DNA from: an uncultured Lachnospiraceae bacterium
Lineage (GTDB): Bacteria; Bacillota; Clostridia; Lachnospirales; Lachnospiraceae
Length of the DNA stretch: 56,179 nt
Assembly: GCA_902796595.1 (NCBI GenBank)
Contig: CADBPM010000008.1
Span: forward strand, 1 to 56,179
Reading direction: 5' to 3'
The position numbers and the translations under genes were made by a program. The notes below the pieces were generated by a model. That model made no database searches. It saw only the letters and a list, made by a program, of their open reading frames with translations, and was not told the DNA's origin. Positions 17,665 to 27,051 of this stretch are shown here, piece by piece (the stretch's first letter is position 1; each line of letters starts with the position of its first letter).

Positions 17665-19176
17665 TCAGCCCTTATTGGCATCATCGATATATGTCTTCCA
17701 TGTATCACGGATTCCTTCGATAAGTGATGTAAGATCTGCACCAGGTGCTACACTCCAAACAAAATCAGAACCAACGCTTACATTAGGTACAACACCAGAG
17801 TAATCAATCATACCATGTGTTCTGAGAATTTCAAGTGTTTCATCAACAGAACGTGTATCTCTCATACCTGAATAGTAGTTTGACTTCCAGCCTTCATAGT
17901 TCTCATATCCAGGAACATCTGAATTCCATACTCTCCAAGCAAACGCAAGCTTCCAAGCCTTATCCTTGTCATAGCATCCTGGGATAACGATAGGATTATT
18001 AGACCAGCAGTTTACATAGTCCTTAGCTTTAGGTCCCTTAGGGAAGCAAACAAATCCGAAATCATCCTTCATATCCTGAAGCATGTTTCCAGGAGTGCCG
18101 TTGTATGCATCATCTGGAAGAAATACAGCTTTTCCATTAAGATAACCTTCCTTATAAGCATCCCACTGTGCATCTTCACCATAAGTTGCAGAATAGTTGT
18201 TAAGGCAATCAAGTGCAAACTGAAGACCTTCTACAGTCTCAGGGTCTTCCAGTCTATATACGAACTTTCCATCAGCATCCTTACCAATATAAGAACCGCC
18301 ATTGGACCATACACACTCATTTACAAGGTTACCATTATTCTGAGTTGTGCCATAGATATCAATAACACCATCATTATCAACATCACGCTGAACCTTATCC
18401 ATGATTCCTTTCCATGCATCCCAGGTCCATGTTCCTTCCTTCTGCATATCGTAGATAGATTCCGGATCGATACCAGCTTCCTCAAGAAGTCTCTTGTTGA
18501 AGAACATACCGCCTCTTGGTTCAGGATCACCGGATGCACAACCATAAACATGATCACCATAAGTATACATTTCATGTGTACGATTCTTCTGGAACTGTGG
18601 TGTGGAAAAATCAAGGCAATCAAGGGTTGCAAGATCGAAGCAAAGACCAGACTTCATAGCAGCGGTAAGGGCTGGATCATTACGAAGTGTGAATACGTAG
18701 TTGTTGCCATCGTCACCTGCAGTAACATAATCTACAAAATCCTGAGGAGCTGAACCCCAGTCAGAAATAGCCTGTGACTTAAGCTTGAAATTATATGTTT
18801 TCTCAAGCCATTCATGATATTCCTGTCTTGCCTCTTCATACTCGTTGGCAGGCTCTGCTTCTTCTTCAGGTGACCACCAGTCTCTTACGATAATCTCCAT
18901 ACCGCCAAGATCTATAGGATTGCCGTTTGCATCCTTTTCTACTACATAGCCGCCATCTGTTGTGCTGCCTGATGCACTTGCATCTGATGAAGATGCTGTG
19001 CTTCCTGCTGATGCAGAACTTTCAGTTACGTCTGCTGATGCTGCCGGTGTAGATTCCTGCTTAACCGACACGTTACTTGCGGTAGAACTTCCACCACAAC
19101 CTGCAAGCATACTTGCTGCCATAACTGCTGTCATGGATACAGCCATGACTCTCTTCCTCATTGATACTTTTCCCAT
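17665..19176 (-). CDS. Sugar ABC transporter solute-binding lipoprotein
   Basis: Captures oligosaccharides outside the membrane for import. The 503-residue protein has a lipoprotein signal (basic start MGKVSMRKR, hydrophobic core, lipobox LAGC), a long serine/alanine-rich linker, then a two-lobed family 1 solute-binding fold (IIVRDWWSPEE, LKLAFAWRVW). The start at 19176 has GGAGG 8 nt upstream; an in-frame extension to 19218 does not. It is the last gene of a nine-gene operon and closes with a strong terminator. Two small hairpins precede it, which could raise its transcript level above that of the permeases. Its likely partners are the permeases at 19272 and 20290. The ligand is not visible from sequence; xylo-oligosaccharides are inferred from context. 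Confidence 0.88.
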   Translation of the reverse strand: MGKVSMRKRVMAVSMTAVMAASMLAGCGGSSTASNVSVKQESTPAASADVTESSASAGSTASSSDASASGSTTDGGYVVEKDANGNPIDLGGMEIIVRDWWSPEEEAEPANEYEEARQEYHEWLEKTYNFKLKSQAISDWGSAPQDFVDYVTAGDDGNNYVFTLRNDPALTAAMKSGLCFDLATLDCLDFSTPQFQKNRTHEMYTYGDHVYGCASGDPEPRGGMFFNKRLLEEAGIDPESIYDMQKEGTWTWDAWKGIMDKVQRDVDNDGVIDIYGTTQNNGNLVNECVWSNGGSYIGKDADGKFVYRLEDPETVEGLQFALDCLNNYSATYGEDAQWDAYKEGYLNGKAVFLPDDAYNGTPGNMLQDMKDDFGFVCFPKGPKAKDYVNCWSNNPIVIPGCYDKDKAWKLAFAWRVWNSDVPGYENYEGWKSNYYSGMRDTRSVDETLEILRTHGMIDYSGVVPNVSVGSDFVWSVAPGADLTSLIEGIRDTWKTYIDDANKG

Positions 19177-19194
19177 TTTGTAAACCTCCATGTA

Positions 19195-19251
19195 TATCAG
19201 GAATCTTACCTGATACAAGTGTAAAATTTATATCACGCAGTTAATTCTGCG
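19195..19251 (-). promoter_or_regulatory. Two intercistronic hairpins before the binding-protein gene
   Basis: Hairpins TATCAGG/CCTGATA (19195-19215) and CGCAG/CTGCG (19236-19251) lie between the permease and the binding-protein gene. Such stem-loops often protect a downstream transcript segment, but a weak internal promoter is also possible. Confidence 0.45.
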
Positions 19252-19271
19252 AAATATACATCTTGATACTG

Positions 19272-20297
19272 TTACATCTTGATACCTGTTGAAGCAAGAC
19301 TCTCTACAAACCCCTTCTGCGCTATCAGATAAAGAAAGATAAGCGGAAGGATGATCATAAGAGTACCTGTTGACAGGATACAGTTTGAATAAGCTACTGA
19401 AATTGTCGACTTAACCCCCAGGATTCTCTGCATATAAGCACCAAGACTGTCAACAATTCTTGAAAGTGATGTAGATACAAGTACAAGCTTTTCACTTAAG
19501 AACATCCTTGAGTAGAAACCATCTGTCCACTGCCATACAAATGCAAAAAGGAAACATGATGTAAGGATTGGCTTTGCATCCGGAAGCATTATCGTAAAAA
19601 ATGTTTTAAGAGTACCGCATCCGTCAACATAAGCTGCTTCCTCTAGTTCCTTAGGTATATTTCTAAAGAACTGTCTTATCATAAATATATAAAGCCCGTT
19701 CTTAAGTCCCATGCATCCCGCACTCATTAAATAATACGGAACAACCGATCCTCTGAGATTAATAGACTCTCCTCTTATAGCCTTTATGATCCCAAATACA
19801 TCAAAGGTTGAAAAGTGCAGATAAAGTGAGGTTGAAATAACCTGCGGCGGGATGATCACTACTAAAAGCACACAAGCAAACCAGAACTTTTTAAGTGGAA
19901 ATTCAAATCTTGCAAAACCATATCCTACAAGTGTACAAACTGTAACCTGAAGAATTGCTATAGTTATTGAAACAATGAACGAATTTCTAAGTCCCTTGGC
20001 ATAACTCATAAGTTGGGCAGCCAGTTTGTAATTTGCCGTTGTAAAGTGCTCTGGTATAGATACAACAACCGGATTAAAAAGATCCGCCTCTGTCATGAAT
20101 GATACAGATATCTTGTTAAGGATCGGCTGTAAGATCATGAAGCACATACCAAAAAGAAGAATAAATCTTACTACATGTATTGCAATCTCTTTGGCAATTT
20201 TTTTCTTAGCATAAGAAGACATTGCAGCCTTCTCAGTTTTTTTACCGTAAGGGCGCGTAAGCGCACCCTTATCAGTTATCCCCATAATATTACTCAT
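19272..20297 (-). CDS. ABC sugar permease, MalG type (pair B)
   Basis: Inner-membrane subunit of a carbohydrate ABC importer (CUT1-like). The 341-residue product has a 45-residue cytosolic start, six membrane segments and the EAA loop EEAAYVDGCGTLKTFFTIML that contacts the ATPase. The start at 20297 has GAGGG about 9 nt upstream and overlaps the end of the preceding permease gene by 8 bp, so the two are coupled. No ATP-binding subunit is encoded in the operon; a shared MsmX-type ATPase elsewhere is the usual solution in Firmicutes. It probably works with the permease at 20290 and the binding protein at 17665. Between helices it has an extended loop (FDVFGIIKAIRGESINLRG) that is longer than usual. 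Confidence 0.9.
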   Translation of the reverse strand: MSNIMGITDKGALTRPYGKKTEKAAMSSYAKKKIAKEIAIHVVRFILLFGMCFMILQPILNKISVSFMTEADLFNPVVVSIPEHFTTANYKLAAQLMSYAKGLRNSFIVSITIAILQVTVCTLVGYGFARFEFPLKKFWFACVLLVVIIPPQVISTSLYLHFSTFDVFGIIKAIRGESINLRGSVVPYYLMSAGCMGLKNGLYIFMIRQFFRNIPKELEEAAYVDGCGTLKTFFTIMLPDAKPILTSCFLFAFVWQWTDGFYSRMFLSEKLVLVSTSLSRIVDSLGAYMQRILGVKSTISVAYSNCILSTGTLMIILPLIFLYLIAQKGFVESLASTGIKM

Positions 20298-21198
20298 AAT
20301 AGTAAACCCTCTTCGAGATAAGCTTGCTTGTGATCGCAATAAAGGCAATGATTATAACAAAATATATCCATGCCATTGCTGACGAAAAGCCATAATCAAG
20401 CTGACCTACAAGAACATCCGTAATCTTTTCTATTACCTTGTTGTCACTTCTCATACAGAAATCAACGATGGTATACATCCAATTCACAAGGAAAAGCGAT
20501 GAGATCATAGGAAATGTGATCTTCCAGAGACTTTCCCAATGTGTACACCCTTCGATATCAGCTGCCTCATACATACTCTTTGGTATAGTCTGCATACCTG
20601 CAAGAAAAATGATGATCTGAATACCGGAAGCTATGGCCACATCATAAATATGGTCTATAAGTTCAAATACCTTTTCAAAAGCAGATATTCCGACGCCTGA
20701 GGTTCTAAGGATCGTCTCAAGCATACCTGTAATTGAAATACCATTTGCAGAAGCAGTTATATCTGCCTGTACAGCCTGAATAACCGAGTTATTTGATTCA
20801 AGTCCAAGCATTACACCGCTTGAAAGTATAACCGGAAGGAAGAAGACCGCTCTTACAAATGCCCTTCCCGGGAACTTCTGGTTTAATATAATAGCTACAA
20901 AAAAACTAAATACTATGATACCAAGTGAATAAACCACCATTCTTGACAGTTCTTCTGTAAGAAGCCTTGAAAATTCGGGATCTACACGAAATGCATGTTT
21001 ATAATTTTCAATACCCGAATAATTCATTGCAACCTTACCTGCTCCGACTTCCACCTTGCAGAAACTCATATAAAGACTCTGAAACAAAGGCTTTATCATA
21101 AAGAACAGGAATCCAACTATAAAAGGCGAAATAAATAGATATCCTGATATCGCCCTTCTTCGCATAAGACCTGTCATTTTCTTTGACTGCTTGAACAC
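20290..21198 (-). CDS. ABC sugar permease, MalF type (pair B)
   Basis: First permease of the second pair (302 residues). It has the MalF-type N-terminal anchor (ISGYLFISPFIVGFLFFMIKP), six membrane segments and the EAA loop YEAADIEGCTHWESLWKITF. Translation starts at GTG (21198), with GGAGGAG 7 nt upstream. An unusually long hydrophilic region between helices three and four (LESNNSVIQAVQADITASANGISI) is predicted to lie outside and may contact the binding protein. It sits 36 bp behind the DUF5696-type gene. Substrate is inferred to be a xylan fragment from the locus. Confidence 0.9.
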   Translation of the reverse strand: MFKQSKKMTGLMRRRAISGYLFISPFIVGFLFFMIKPLFQSLYMSFCKVEVGAGKVAMNYSGIENYKHAFRVDPEFSRLLTEELSRMVVYSLGIIVFSFFVAIILNQKFPGRAFVRAVFFLPVILSSGVMLGLESNNSVIQAVQADITASANGISITGMLETILRTSGVGISAFEKVFELIDHIYDVAIASGIQIIIFLAGMQTIPKSMYEAADIEGCTHWESLWKITFPMISSLFLVNWMYTIVDFCMRSDNKVIEKITDVLVGQLDYGFSSAMAWIYFVIIIAFIAITSKLISKRVYYYE

Positions 21199-21234
21199 GA
21201 TACGACTCCTCCACTATATGTTTACAAAAGACCC

Positions 21235-23832
21235 TTAGCCTACTGACACATAATCCCTTGCAGGAACTACAACTCCGTCGTCTGTACTATAGTCTTCATA
21301 TCCATAATTTACATAAACCTTTGTTCCATCCTCATAAGTGGTCACTGATACACTCTGAGTCAGGTTTTCGTGACCGGTCATCTCTTTGTTGAAAGTATTG
21401 CCAAGTCTTTCATTGTATTTATTTACAATGTCCAAAAGTTCATTTTTGCAAGTGCTGTAAGTGCTTGCATAATACTCTGTATAAGATGAATTCTGAAGCA
21501 CATAAGAGCTCTTATCCATAAGTGAGAATGAAAGACCTGCTCCATACTCGGCACAGTTGAGCACCTGCTCAACAGGATCACCGCTTATGTTGATATTTTT
21601 ACCTGTATAATCAACATGGCCGTGAAGTGCCATCTGATAAAATGGTACATACTCATCAATTATGGTGTATCTGTTACCCTTAAGATCCATATTGGTAACA
21701 AGTGATACATAAGGAACGGCATAATCATTTCCGGTATTTATACAAATCTTATTGCCGGCATCAGAAAGCTCCTTTAATTTTGCCTGCTGATCAAGAAGTG
21801 CCTTTTCGCGGCTCACAAGATCCTTTCTGTAGTAATCTCCTGCAAGATCACTTCCTATGTCGTTAAAAGAAACGCTGGCGCCAAGCTTTGCACTCTTTTT
21901 AACAAGTCTGTCTGCCATTTCAAGAGCCAGACCTTCATGAAGCAGGTAGGACGGTTTTTTGCTCTCATCCTGTGCATAATAAACAGGATCGTATGGATAA
22001 ACAGCTGCCATCTCCTTGCTCAAAAATCTTGCACTATCTCTAAACTTTAAAAATCCATCTGTAAAGTCTGAATCTTTTGCAAAACTCGTTATACCATCAA
22101 GATAAAGAGTTCCGTCTTCAGCGGAGATATCACCTGATAATTTTGCAAGATCCTTTTCAGGACCAAGTACACCAACCGTTTTTATATTTTTAAGTATCTT
22201 CTGGTTGACGCCGCCATTACACCATCCCGTATATTTTGCTGAAAGATTTTCAATGCCGTTCTTTTTAAGATCTCTGTATATCCTGCTTGCTGCATTATAT
22301 GAAGTAAGCTCAAGAGGCCTTGATACAGGCACACCTGCGATCTGCCTTATCTTATCTGTCGCACCTACAAAATCTGCAACGACAGGCACGCTCTTCGTAT
22401 CCTTCTTCTTTGCAAATGACTCACTCTTACTAATAAGATATGACTGATAATCCTTTGCCATATCGCCGATCTTTCCAGAATCAATGAAAGAAAAACGTTC
22501 AGTCATTGTTTCATTCGGAAGTTCCGGAAGAAATACATAAATATCTCTGTTTGACTTATCACTTACATCAAACTTTTCACGAAGAACACATGAGTACTCG
22601 GCATTTACATAGTTAAAGCTGTTCGCTTTTTCACTTACATCAGCCTCGATGGCTGCATAAGGAGCTCCCTCTTCAAGAATACATATAAAGGAGTCGTTTC
22701 CTGTTGAAATACCAAAAGTTCCAAAAGCTGTATTGGTTTCATGAACAACTGCATCACGAAGCTGTCCCATATCCCAGCCATATACATTTGCATAATAGTT
22801 AGGCTGTGAAACCTTTCCATTATTGAACTTTATCTTGCCGCCACCGCCTTCAGGAACAAAGAGGAAACCATCTTCATCAGTTGTGCCTGCTCCAAAGAAT
22901 GGAAGTGGATTGATCTTGTAAACAGGAAATTCTTTCTTAAACTTAACTTCACTGTATGGCACCTCAACCAAGAGGTTGTCACCGTCAAGCTTGTAGATCA
23001 TGCTTACATCAAATACAGGCTTGTCTGAAGTGGATTCTGCATTTGAAAGAGCTTTGTCAGCTGCAAAATCTTCTGGTGTATATCCTGCTTTTGCAAAATA
23101 TCCTTCAAGCTTCTTTCTGATAGAATCATTTGCCTTGTCACGAAGTACATAAATAACCTGGTCTGCAAGGATAGGATAATTCTGTAAAAGTTCATCCTTA
23201 TTGTCCTTTGCCTTAAGATTGTTTATGTCATACTTCTTGTAGTACTGAGATGTAAATGTTCCTTCAGACTTATCCATAGCCGCGATCCACTTTTCATAGT
23301 TCTCTTTTGTGGTTACCGGCGGGATGGTAAATTCCTTGTTTACTTCACCAATTGAATAATTGACCTTAATGGTCTTATCATCTGGCTGCTCTATCGAATA
23401 CAGTCCATTTGAAATACTGTAATCGAAGTTGTTCATCATGGTTTCAAGACCACTCTCATCTGTGTAGGTAAGCGTAAGGGTTGACTGAACTCTTCCCTTC
23501 TCTGCCGCCATGGCAACCGGATCATCCGCAGCTCCTGCAGGATTTGAGGTCCATACCTTTCCGCTGCTCTTAACCTTGACACTAAACTGGGTTGTTGTCT
23601 TATCCATAACAAAGGCGAGCCTGTCATTCTCCATCTTAAGCGTACCTTCTCCATCCGCATAAGCATTTACAGGAATGACTTCCTCTGTGTTTTCCGGTTC
23701 TTTGTAATTTACAACAAAAATAACTGCTGTAGTAAGAATCACAAGGAATATACCCGGAACAATAAGACCTTTAAGCCACTTGATAAAAGCTCTTTTCTTT
23801 TCCGTTTTCTGTTCTGTACTCAAACGTCTCAT
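21235..23832 (-). CDS. DUF5696-type membrane-anchored protein of sugar ABC clusters
   Basis: An 865-residue protein with one N-terminal membrane helix (about 24-44) and a large extracellular part. It resembles the DUF5696 family, which occurs beside sugar ABC permeases in Lachnospiraceae and Paenibacillus and has no proven function. The first half (50-480) is beta-rich (NDRLAFVMDKTTTQFSVKVKS); the second half looks like a TIM-barrel-type sugar-binding or glycosidase-like region (GASVSFNDIGSDLAGDYYRKD, GLSFSLMDKSSYVLQNSSY). No catalytic pair can be assigned safely. It starts 5 bp after the YIP1-type gene with a weak ribosome site, implying coupling. It may be a surface enzyme or a binding scaffold for the transporter; this is inference. 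Confidence 0.7.
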   Translation of the reverse strand: MRRLSTEQKTEKKRAFIKWLKGLIVPGIFLVILTTAVIFVVNYKEPENTEEVIPVNAYADGEGTLKMENDRLAFVMDKTTTQFSVKVKSSGKVWTSNPAGAADDPVAMAAEKGRVQSTLTLTYTDESGLETMMNNFDYSISNGLYSIEQPDDKTIKVNYSIGEVNKEFTIPPVTTKENYEKWIAAMDKSEGTFTSQYYKKYDINNLKAKDNKDELLQNYPILADQVIYVLRDKANDSIRKKLEGYFAKAGYTPEDFAADKALSNAESTSDKPVFDVSMIYKLDGDNLLVEVPYSEVKFKKEFPVYKINPLPFFGAGTTDEDGFLFVPEGGGGKIKFNNGKVSQPNYYANVYGWDMGQLRDAVVHETNTAFGTFGISTGNDSFICILEEGAPYAAIEADVSEKANSFNYVNAEYSCVLREKFDVSDKSNRDIYVFLPELPNETMTERFSFIDSGKIGDMAKDYQSYLISKSESFAKKKDTKSVPVVADFVGATDKIRQIAGVPVSRPLELTSYNAASRIYRDLKKNGIENLSAKYTGWCNGGVNQKILKNIKTVGVLGPEKDLAKLSGDISAEDGTLYLDGITSFAKDSDFTDGFLKFRDSARFLSKEMAAVYPYDPVYYAQDESKKPSYLLHEGLALEMADRLVKKSAKLGASVSFNDIGSDLAGDYYRKDLVSREKALLDQQAKLKELSDAGNKICINTGNDYAVPYVSLVTNMDLKGNRYTIIDEYVPFYQMALHGHVDYTGKNINISGDPVEQVLNCAEYGAGLSFSLMDKSSYVLQNSSYTEYYASTYSTCKNELLDIVNKYNERLGNTFNKEMTGHENLTQSVSVTTYEDGTKVYVNYGYEDYSTDDGVVVPARDYVSVG

Positions 23833-23837
23833 CGGCT

Positions 23838-24503
23838 CTAAATCCTTCTGAATAATATTTCTTTATAAAGAGATATAAAATATGCTACACCCTGAGTTAT
23901 CATACTGAAAAAGATCATAAGTATGAAAACCATAACTAACATTGCAAACAAGGTAAAAATTATAAAAAGTATATTCTTACCAAATGAAAACTCATGTATC
24001 TGCCCCATAGCAGCCATGATAAGGAATGCACACCAGATAAGCACTATCGATGAAAGTGTGCTGTAAAACTCCGCCATGTCACTTGTCATTCCGTTTGAAA
24101 TGATCATGAGCGGAAGCTCAACAAGTACATAAGGAGTCATCGCATAGCAGACACCCTTATAAATATCTCCTATCCTTCCCTTGCCTTCAAAGAGAGTAGT
24201 GAGTCCCCAATTTCCCACAACAAAGAGGGCAAGCGGAAGTAAAATACTTGAAATATATAAAAGGATATTTATTCTTTCCCAATTGACAGTGATAAAAATA
24301 AAGCTTGTGTACTTTAACTTAAGTACCCTTATAAGCACTGCCAGAAAAAGTATTGTATTGGCAGCTGCATAAGTTCCTCTTTTTTCATGCGACAGATCCC
24401 AGAACCCATCGAGCGGATGTGTTGTACAGTAAAGAGCAAACTTAAGCGAATCAAGATATTTTTCAAAGGGGGATAATTCTTTTTTAGCAATTGTTCTCAT
24501 CAT
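23838..24503 (-). CDS. YIP1-type integral membrane protein
   Basis: A 221-residue protein with five hydrophobic segments in the pattern of YIP1-domain proteins, preceded by a short amphipathic start (PFEKYLDSLKFALYCTTHPLDGFWDL). Bacterial YIP1 proteins often sit in sugar ABC operons with DUF5696 and NHL/TPR genes, but their job is unknown. The start overlaps the stop of the NHL gene by 4 bp (ATGA), and the next gene follows 5 bp after its stop. This tight packing suggests that the three proteins act together at the membrane. Confidence 0.75.
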   Translation of the reverse strand: MMRTIAKKELSPFEKYLDSLKFALYCTTHPLDGFWDLSHEKRGTYAAANTILFLAVLIRVLKLKYTSFIFITVNWERINILLYISSILLPLALFVVGNWGLTTLFEGKGRIGDIYKGVCYAMTPYVLVELPLMIISNGMTSDMAEFYSTLSSIVLIWCAFLIMAAMGQIHEFSFGKNILFIIFTLFAMLVMVFILMIFFSMITQGVAYFISLYKEILFRRI

Positions 24504-26053
24504 GCTGCTTTCTTTCCCTCCTTTTTCTTCTTAAGACCTTCTTCGTATATAAATACTCCGGATACTGCGATCTCTGCCTTCATCTTATTCACACGTCCGA
24601 TAGCAAGAGGCACTATCATAAGTATCAGTATCACCGCAACTATATATCCGATATGGTCTTCAACCCATTCTTTTCTGTACTCTTTAAATGCCTTTGAATA
24701 ATTCTCGTCATCGTACTTTACTTTAAAGTACTTCATGGCTTCCTTATATTTTTCTTCGCGAAGAAGAGATCTTCCTATGCCTATATATGCAAGGTCATAG
24801 TTACCGTTGGCATCCATCACCTTGTTCCAATACTCTGCACTCTTTTCGTATTTTCCCTTATCGAATTCGCTTATCGCATTATAAATATTATTTCCAAATT
24901 CTGTCGGTACAAATACTGTAAGTGAACAGTCGATCTCATCAAGAACAAGAAGGTCATTTCCTATATGGTCAAGTGCAGATGGCTTTCTGAAGTAACCAGC
25001 CATATTTCCATTGCCACCAAAGGCAAATACCATTCTTCCTTGATCGTCATAGCCAAAAAGTCTGCCTCTGTTGTTGTCAGCACAGACATAAATGCCATTG
25101 TCAAGTGCGGTAACATCTGCAAAATATGAAGGACCTGTATAGCCGCCGCCATCGCCCCATGTAAGATCACCGATTATCTTATAATCACCATTTCTTACAA
25201 GAATATCATCACCCAAAAGGTTAAGTCTTCTTACTGCATCTACCTTGCCATGTAAAAGGTCATCTTCTTGAATGGCACCTGTGCAGCAATAGATAAATCC
25301 TTCTTTATCCATGTAGACATTGTCATATTCTGTAGGTACAAATGACTCCATACGGGCTCTCTGCTCTTTTGTAGCAAATTTCTTCCACAGATAATCCTGT
25401 ATGTTATATGATGCTTTATTTGCACCTACAAAGCCTGAAAATGTTCCGTCTGCCTCATATTTGATAAGACCCTTATTTATACCATCTGCTATGGCATAAA
25501 CTCTTCCTGCCCCATCTACAGTGATCTTGTCAGGCAAGAATTCCTGATCCTTGTTAAGACTTGAATCATCCGGCATAAGAAACTCTTTAATGAAATTTCC
25601 TTCCATATCAAGTTTCAGAATCCTGTTATTGTTCTTATCTGCCACAAACATGTAACCGTCATCAGTTACCTTGACATCTGTAGGGTTGTTGAAAGTATCA
25701 GCTCCATCTGAACCTTTTACCGTTTCATATATATTTTTAAGTTCAAATACATCTTTTGCCGTTCTTTCAAGTTCCACTATCCTGTTGTTACCAGTATCAC
25801 ATATAAATACACTTGAGTCTTTCACATAAAGACCCTTGGGAGCACTAAATTTCTTATCAAGTCCAAGTTCCTTTGAAGTAACTACTCTTGCTACAGAATA
25901 CACATCCGGACTTTTCTGTATTTCTCCCCAATAATCGTAATTGTATGTGTAACTTCCGTCAGCGGCTGTCGCCGGTACAGCTTGCAGGAGAAAAAATACT
26001 GCTGCAAAAGCCGCCATTATTTTACCCTTTGAAAATCTGTATTTTTTTCTCAT
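24500..26053 (-). CDS. NHL-repeat beta-propeller / TPR membrane protein
   Basis: A 517-residue protein with a signal peptide (cut near AVPATAAD, about 30), an NHL-type beta-propeller (about 60-380; repeated SAPKGLYVKDSSVFICDTGN and FNNPTDVKVTDDGYMFVADK), two TPR-like helical repeats (about 395-450; GKYEKSAEYWNKVM, EKYKEAMKYF) and one membrane helix (about 475-495) with a lysine-rich cytosolic tail. The propeller and TPR part should face outside. Such proteins are scaffolds rather than enzymes. The start at 26053 has AAGGA 9 nt upstream and lies just past the stop of the permease before it; an in-frame TTG at 26062 is less likely. It is coupled to the YIP1-type gene. Role in the uptake complex is unknown. 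Confidence 0.78.
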   Translation of the reverse strand: MRKKYRFSKGKIMAAFAAVFFLLQAVPATAADGSYTYNYDYWGEIQKSPDVYSVARVVTSKELGLDKKFSAPKGLYVKDSSVFICDTGNNRIVELERTAKDVFELKNIYETVKGSDGADTFNNPTDVKVTDDGYMFVADKNNNRILKLDMEGNFIKEFLMPDDSSLNKDQEFLPDKITVDGAGRVYAIADGINKGLIKYEADGTFSGFVGANKASYNIQDYLWKKFATKEQRARMESFVPTEYDNVYMDKEGFIYCCTGAIQEDDLLHGKVDAVRRLNLLGDDILVRNGDYKIIGDLTWGDGGGYTGPSYFADVTALDNGIYVCADNNRGRLFGYDDQGRMVFAFGGNGNMAGYFRKPSALDHIGNDLLVLDEIDCSLTVFVPTEFGNNIYNAISEFDKGKYEKSAEYWNKVMDANGNYDLAYIGIGRSLLREEKYKEAMKYFKVKYDDENYSKAFKEYRKEWVEDHIGYIVAVILILMIVPLAIGRVNKMKAEIAVSGVFIYEEGLKKKKEGKKAA

Positions 26054-26058
26054 CTCAA

Positions 26059-26970
26059 TCAATCCTTCAATCCTGATGAAGCCATAGTTTCAAGTATCTG
26101 GCTCTGTGAAAGTATGAAGATCGCAATAGGCACAATCATAAGTACGACAAGAACGGCTGCCCCCTGACCTGTTCTTGCAATACCGCCAGCCTGAATCTGA
26201 CTCATGGCATATGGAAGCATTTTTTTCTGTTCAGAATAAATAACTGTTGATGCTCTGTTATTCCATAATGCCTGAACAGAGAAAATAATAAGTGTAAGCC
26301 ATGCCGGCTTTACATTTGGCATTACTATCCTATGGAAAATAGTCCATTCGCTTGCACCATCTATCTTACCTGCCTCAATAAGAGAAGAAGGAATTCCTTC
26401 CATAAACTGCTTCATGAGGAAAAGCCCCATCGGTGATGCAAATGCAGGAATAATAATTGCAAGGTAACTGTCTATCCAGCCAAGTTTGCTTAAGATAAGA
26501 TAGTTAGGAATCTGGGTTACATAACCTGTAAACATCATGGCTACTGTAACCATTTTGAAGAAACTCTTCTTACCTGGAAATTCATACTTTGCAAGTACGA
26601 AGGCGCCCATTGAAGCGATAAGAAGGTGTCCCGCTGTTCCTACAAATGTGATCAGCACAGTGTTAAAAAGGTATCTTGAAAATGTTACCCATGATTTTCC
26701 AAGTGTTACAAAAAGATCCGAAAAATTATCTGTTGTAGGGTGCTTTGCAAGTATTGTCGGCGGAAACCTGTAAAGCTCATCCAAAGGCTTCAATGCAGAT
26801 CCTACTGCATAAACCAGTGGAAGTACCATTATCATAGCTATAAGAGCAAGAAAGAAATATAAGATGACATCCCCATATATCGATCTGTTCGGTTTCCTTC
26901 TCTTAATAAGTTTTTTTCTATAAACTGCTTCAGAAACATTGCCTGAAGGAATCGCTTTTGCTAAAGACAT
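26059..26970 (-). CDS. ABC sugar permease, MalG type (pair A)
   Basis: Second permease of the first pair (303 residues). It has six membrane segments, the MalG-type first periplasmic loop (KPLDELYRFPPTILAKHPTT), and the EAA loop IEAGKIDGASEWTIFHRIVM. The start at 26970 has GAAGG 8 nt upstream; a frame extended to 27003 lacks a ribosome site. It follows its partner permease by about 80 bp. The differing EAA loops and sequence show that pair A and pair B are separate transporters rather than a recent duplication. Confidence 0.9.
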   Translation of the reverse strand: MSLAKAIPSGNVSEAVYRKKLIKRRKPNRSIYGDVILYFFLALIAMIMVLPLVYAVGSALKPLDELYRFPPTILAKHPTTDNFSDLFVTLGKSWVTFSRYLFNTVLITFVGTAGHLLIASMGAFVLAKYEFPGKKSFFKMVTVAMMFTGYVTQIPNYLILSKLGWIDSYLAIIIPAFASPMGLFLMKQFMEGIPSSLIEAGKIDGASEWTIFHRIVMPNVKPAWLTLIIFSVQALWNNRASTVIYSEQKKMLPYAMSQIQAGGIARTGQGAAVLVVLMIVPIAIFILSQSQILETMASSGLKD

Positions 26971-27051
26971 TTCTATTACCTTCCCCTGATGCTTATATAT
27001 CACAGGGAACTGTATTTAAAACTGTTCCCTGTGAACTTTTCCTGTTTGATC

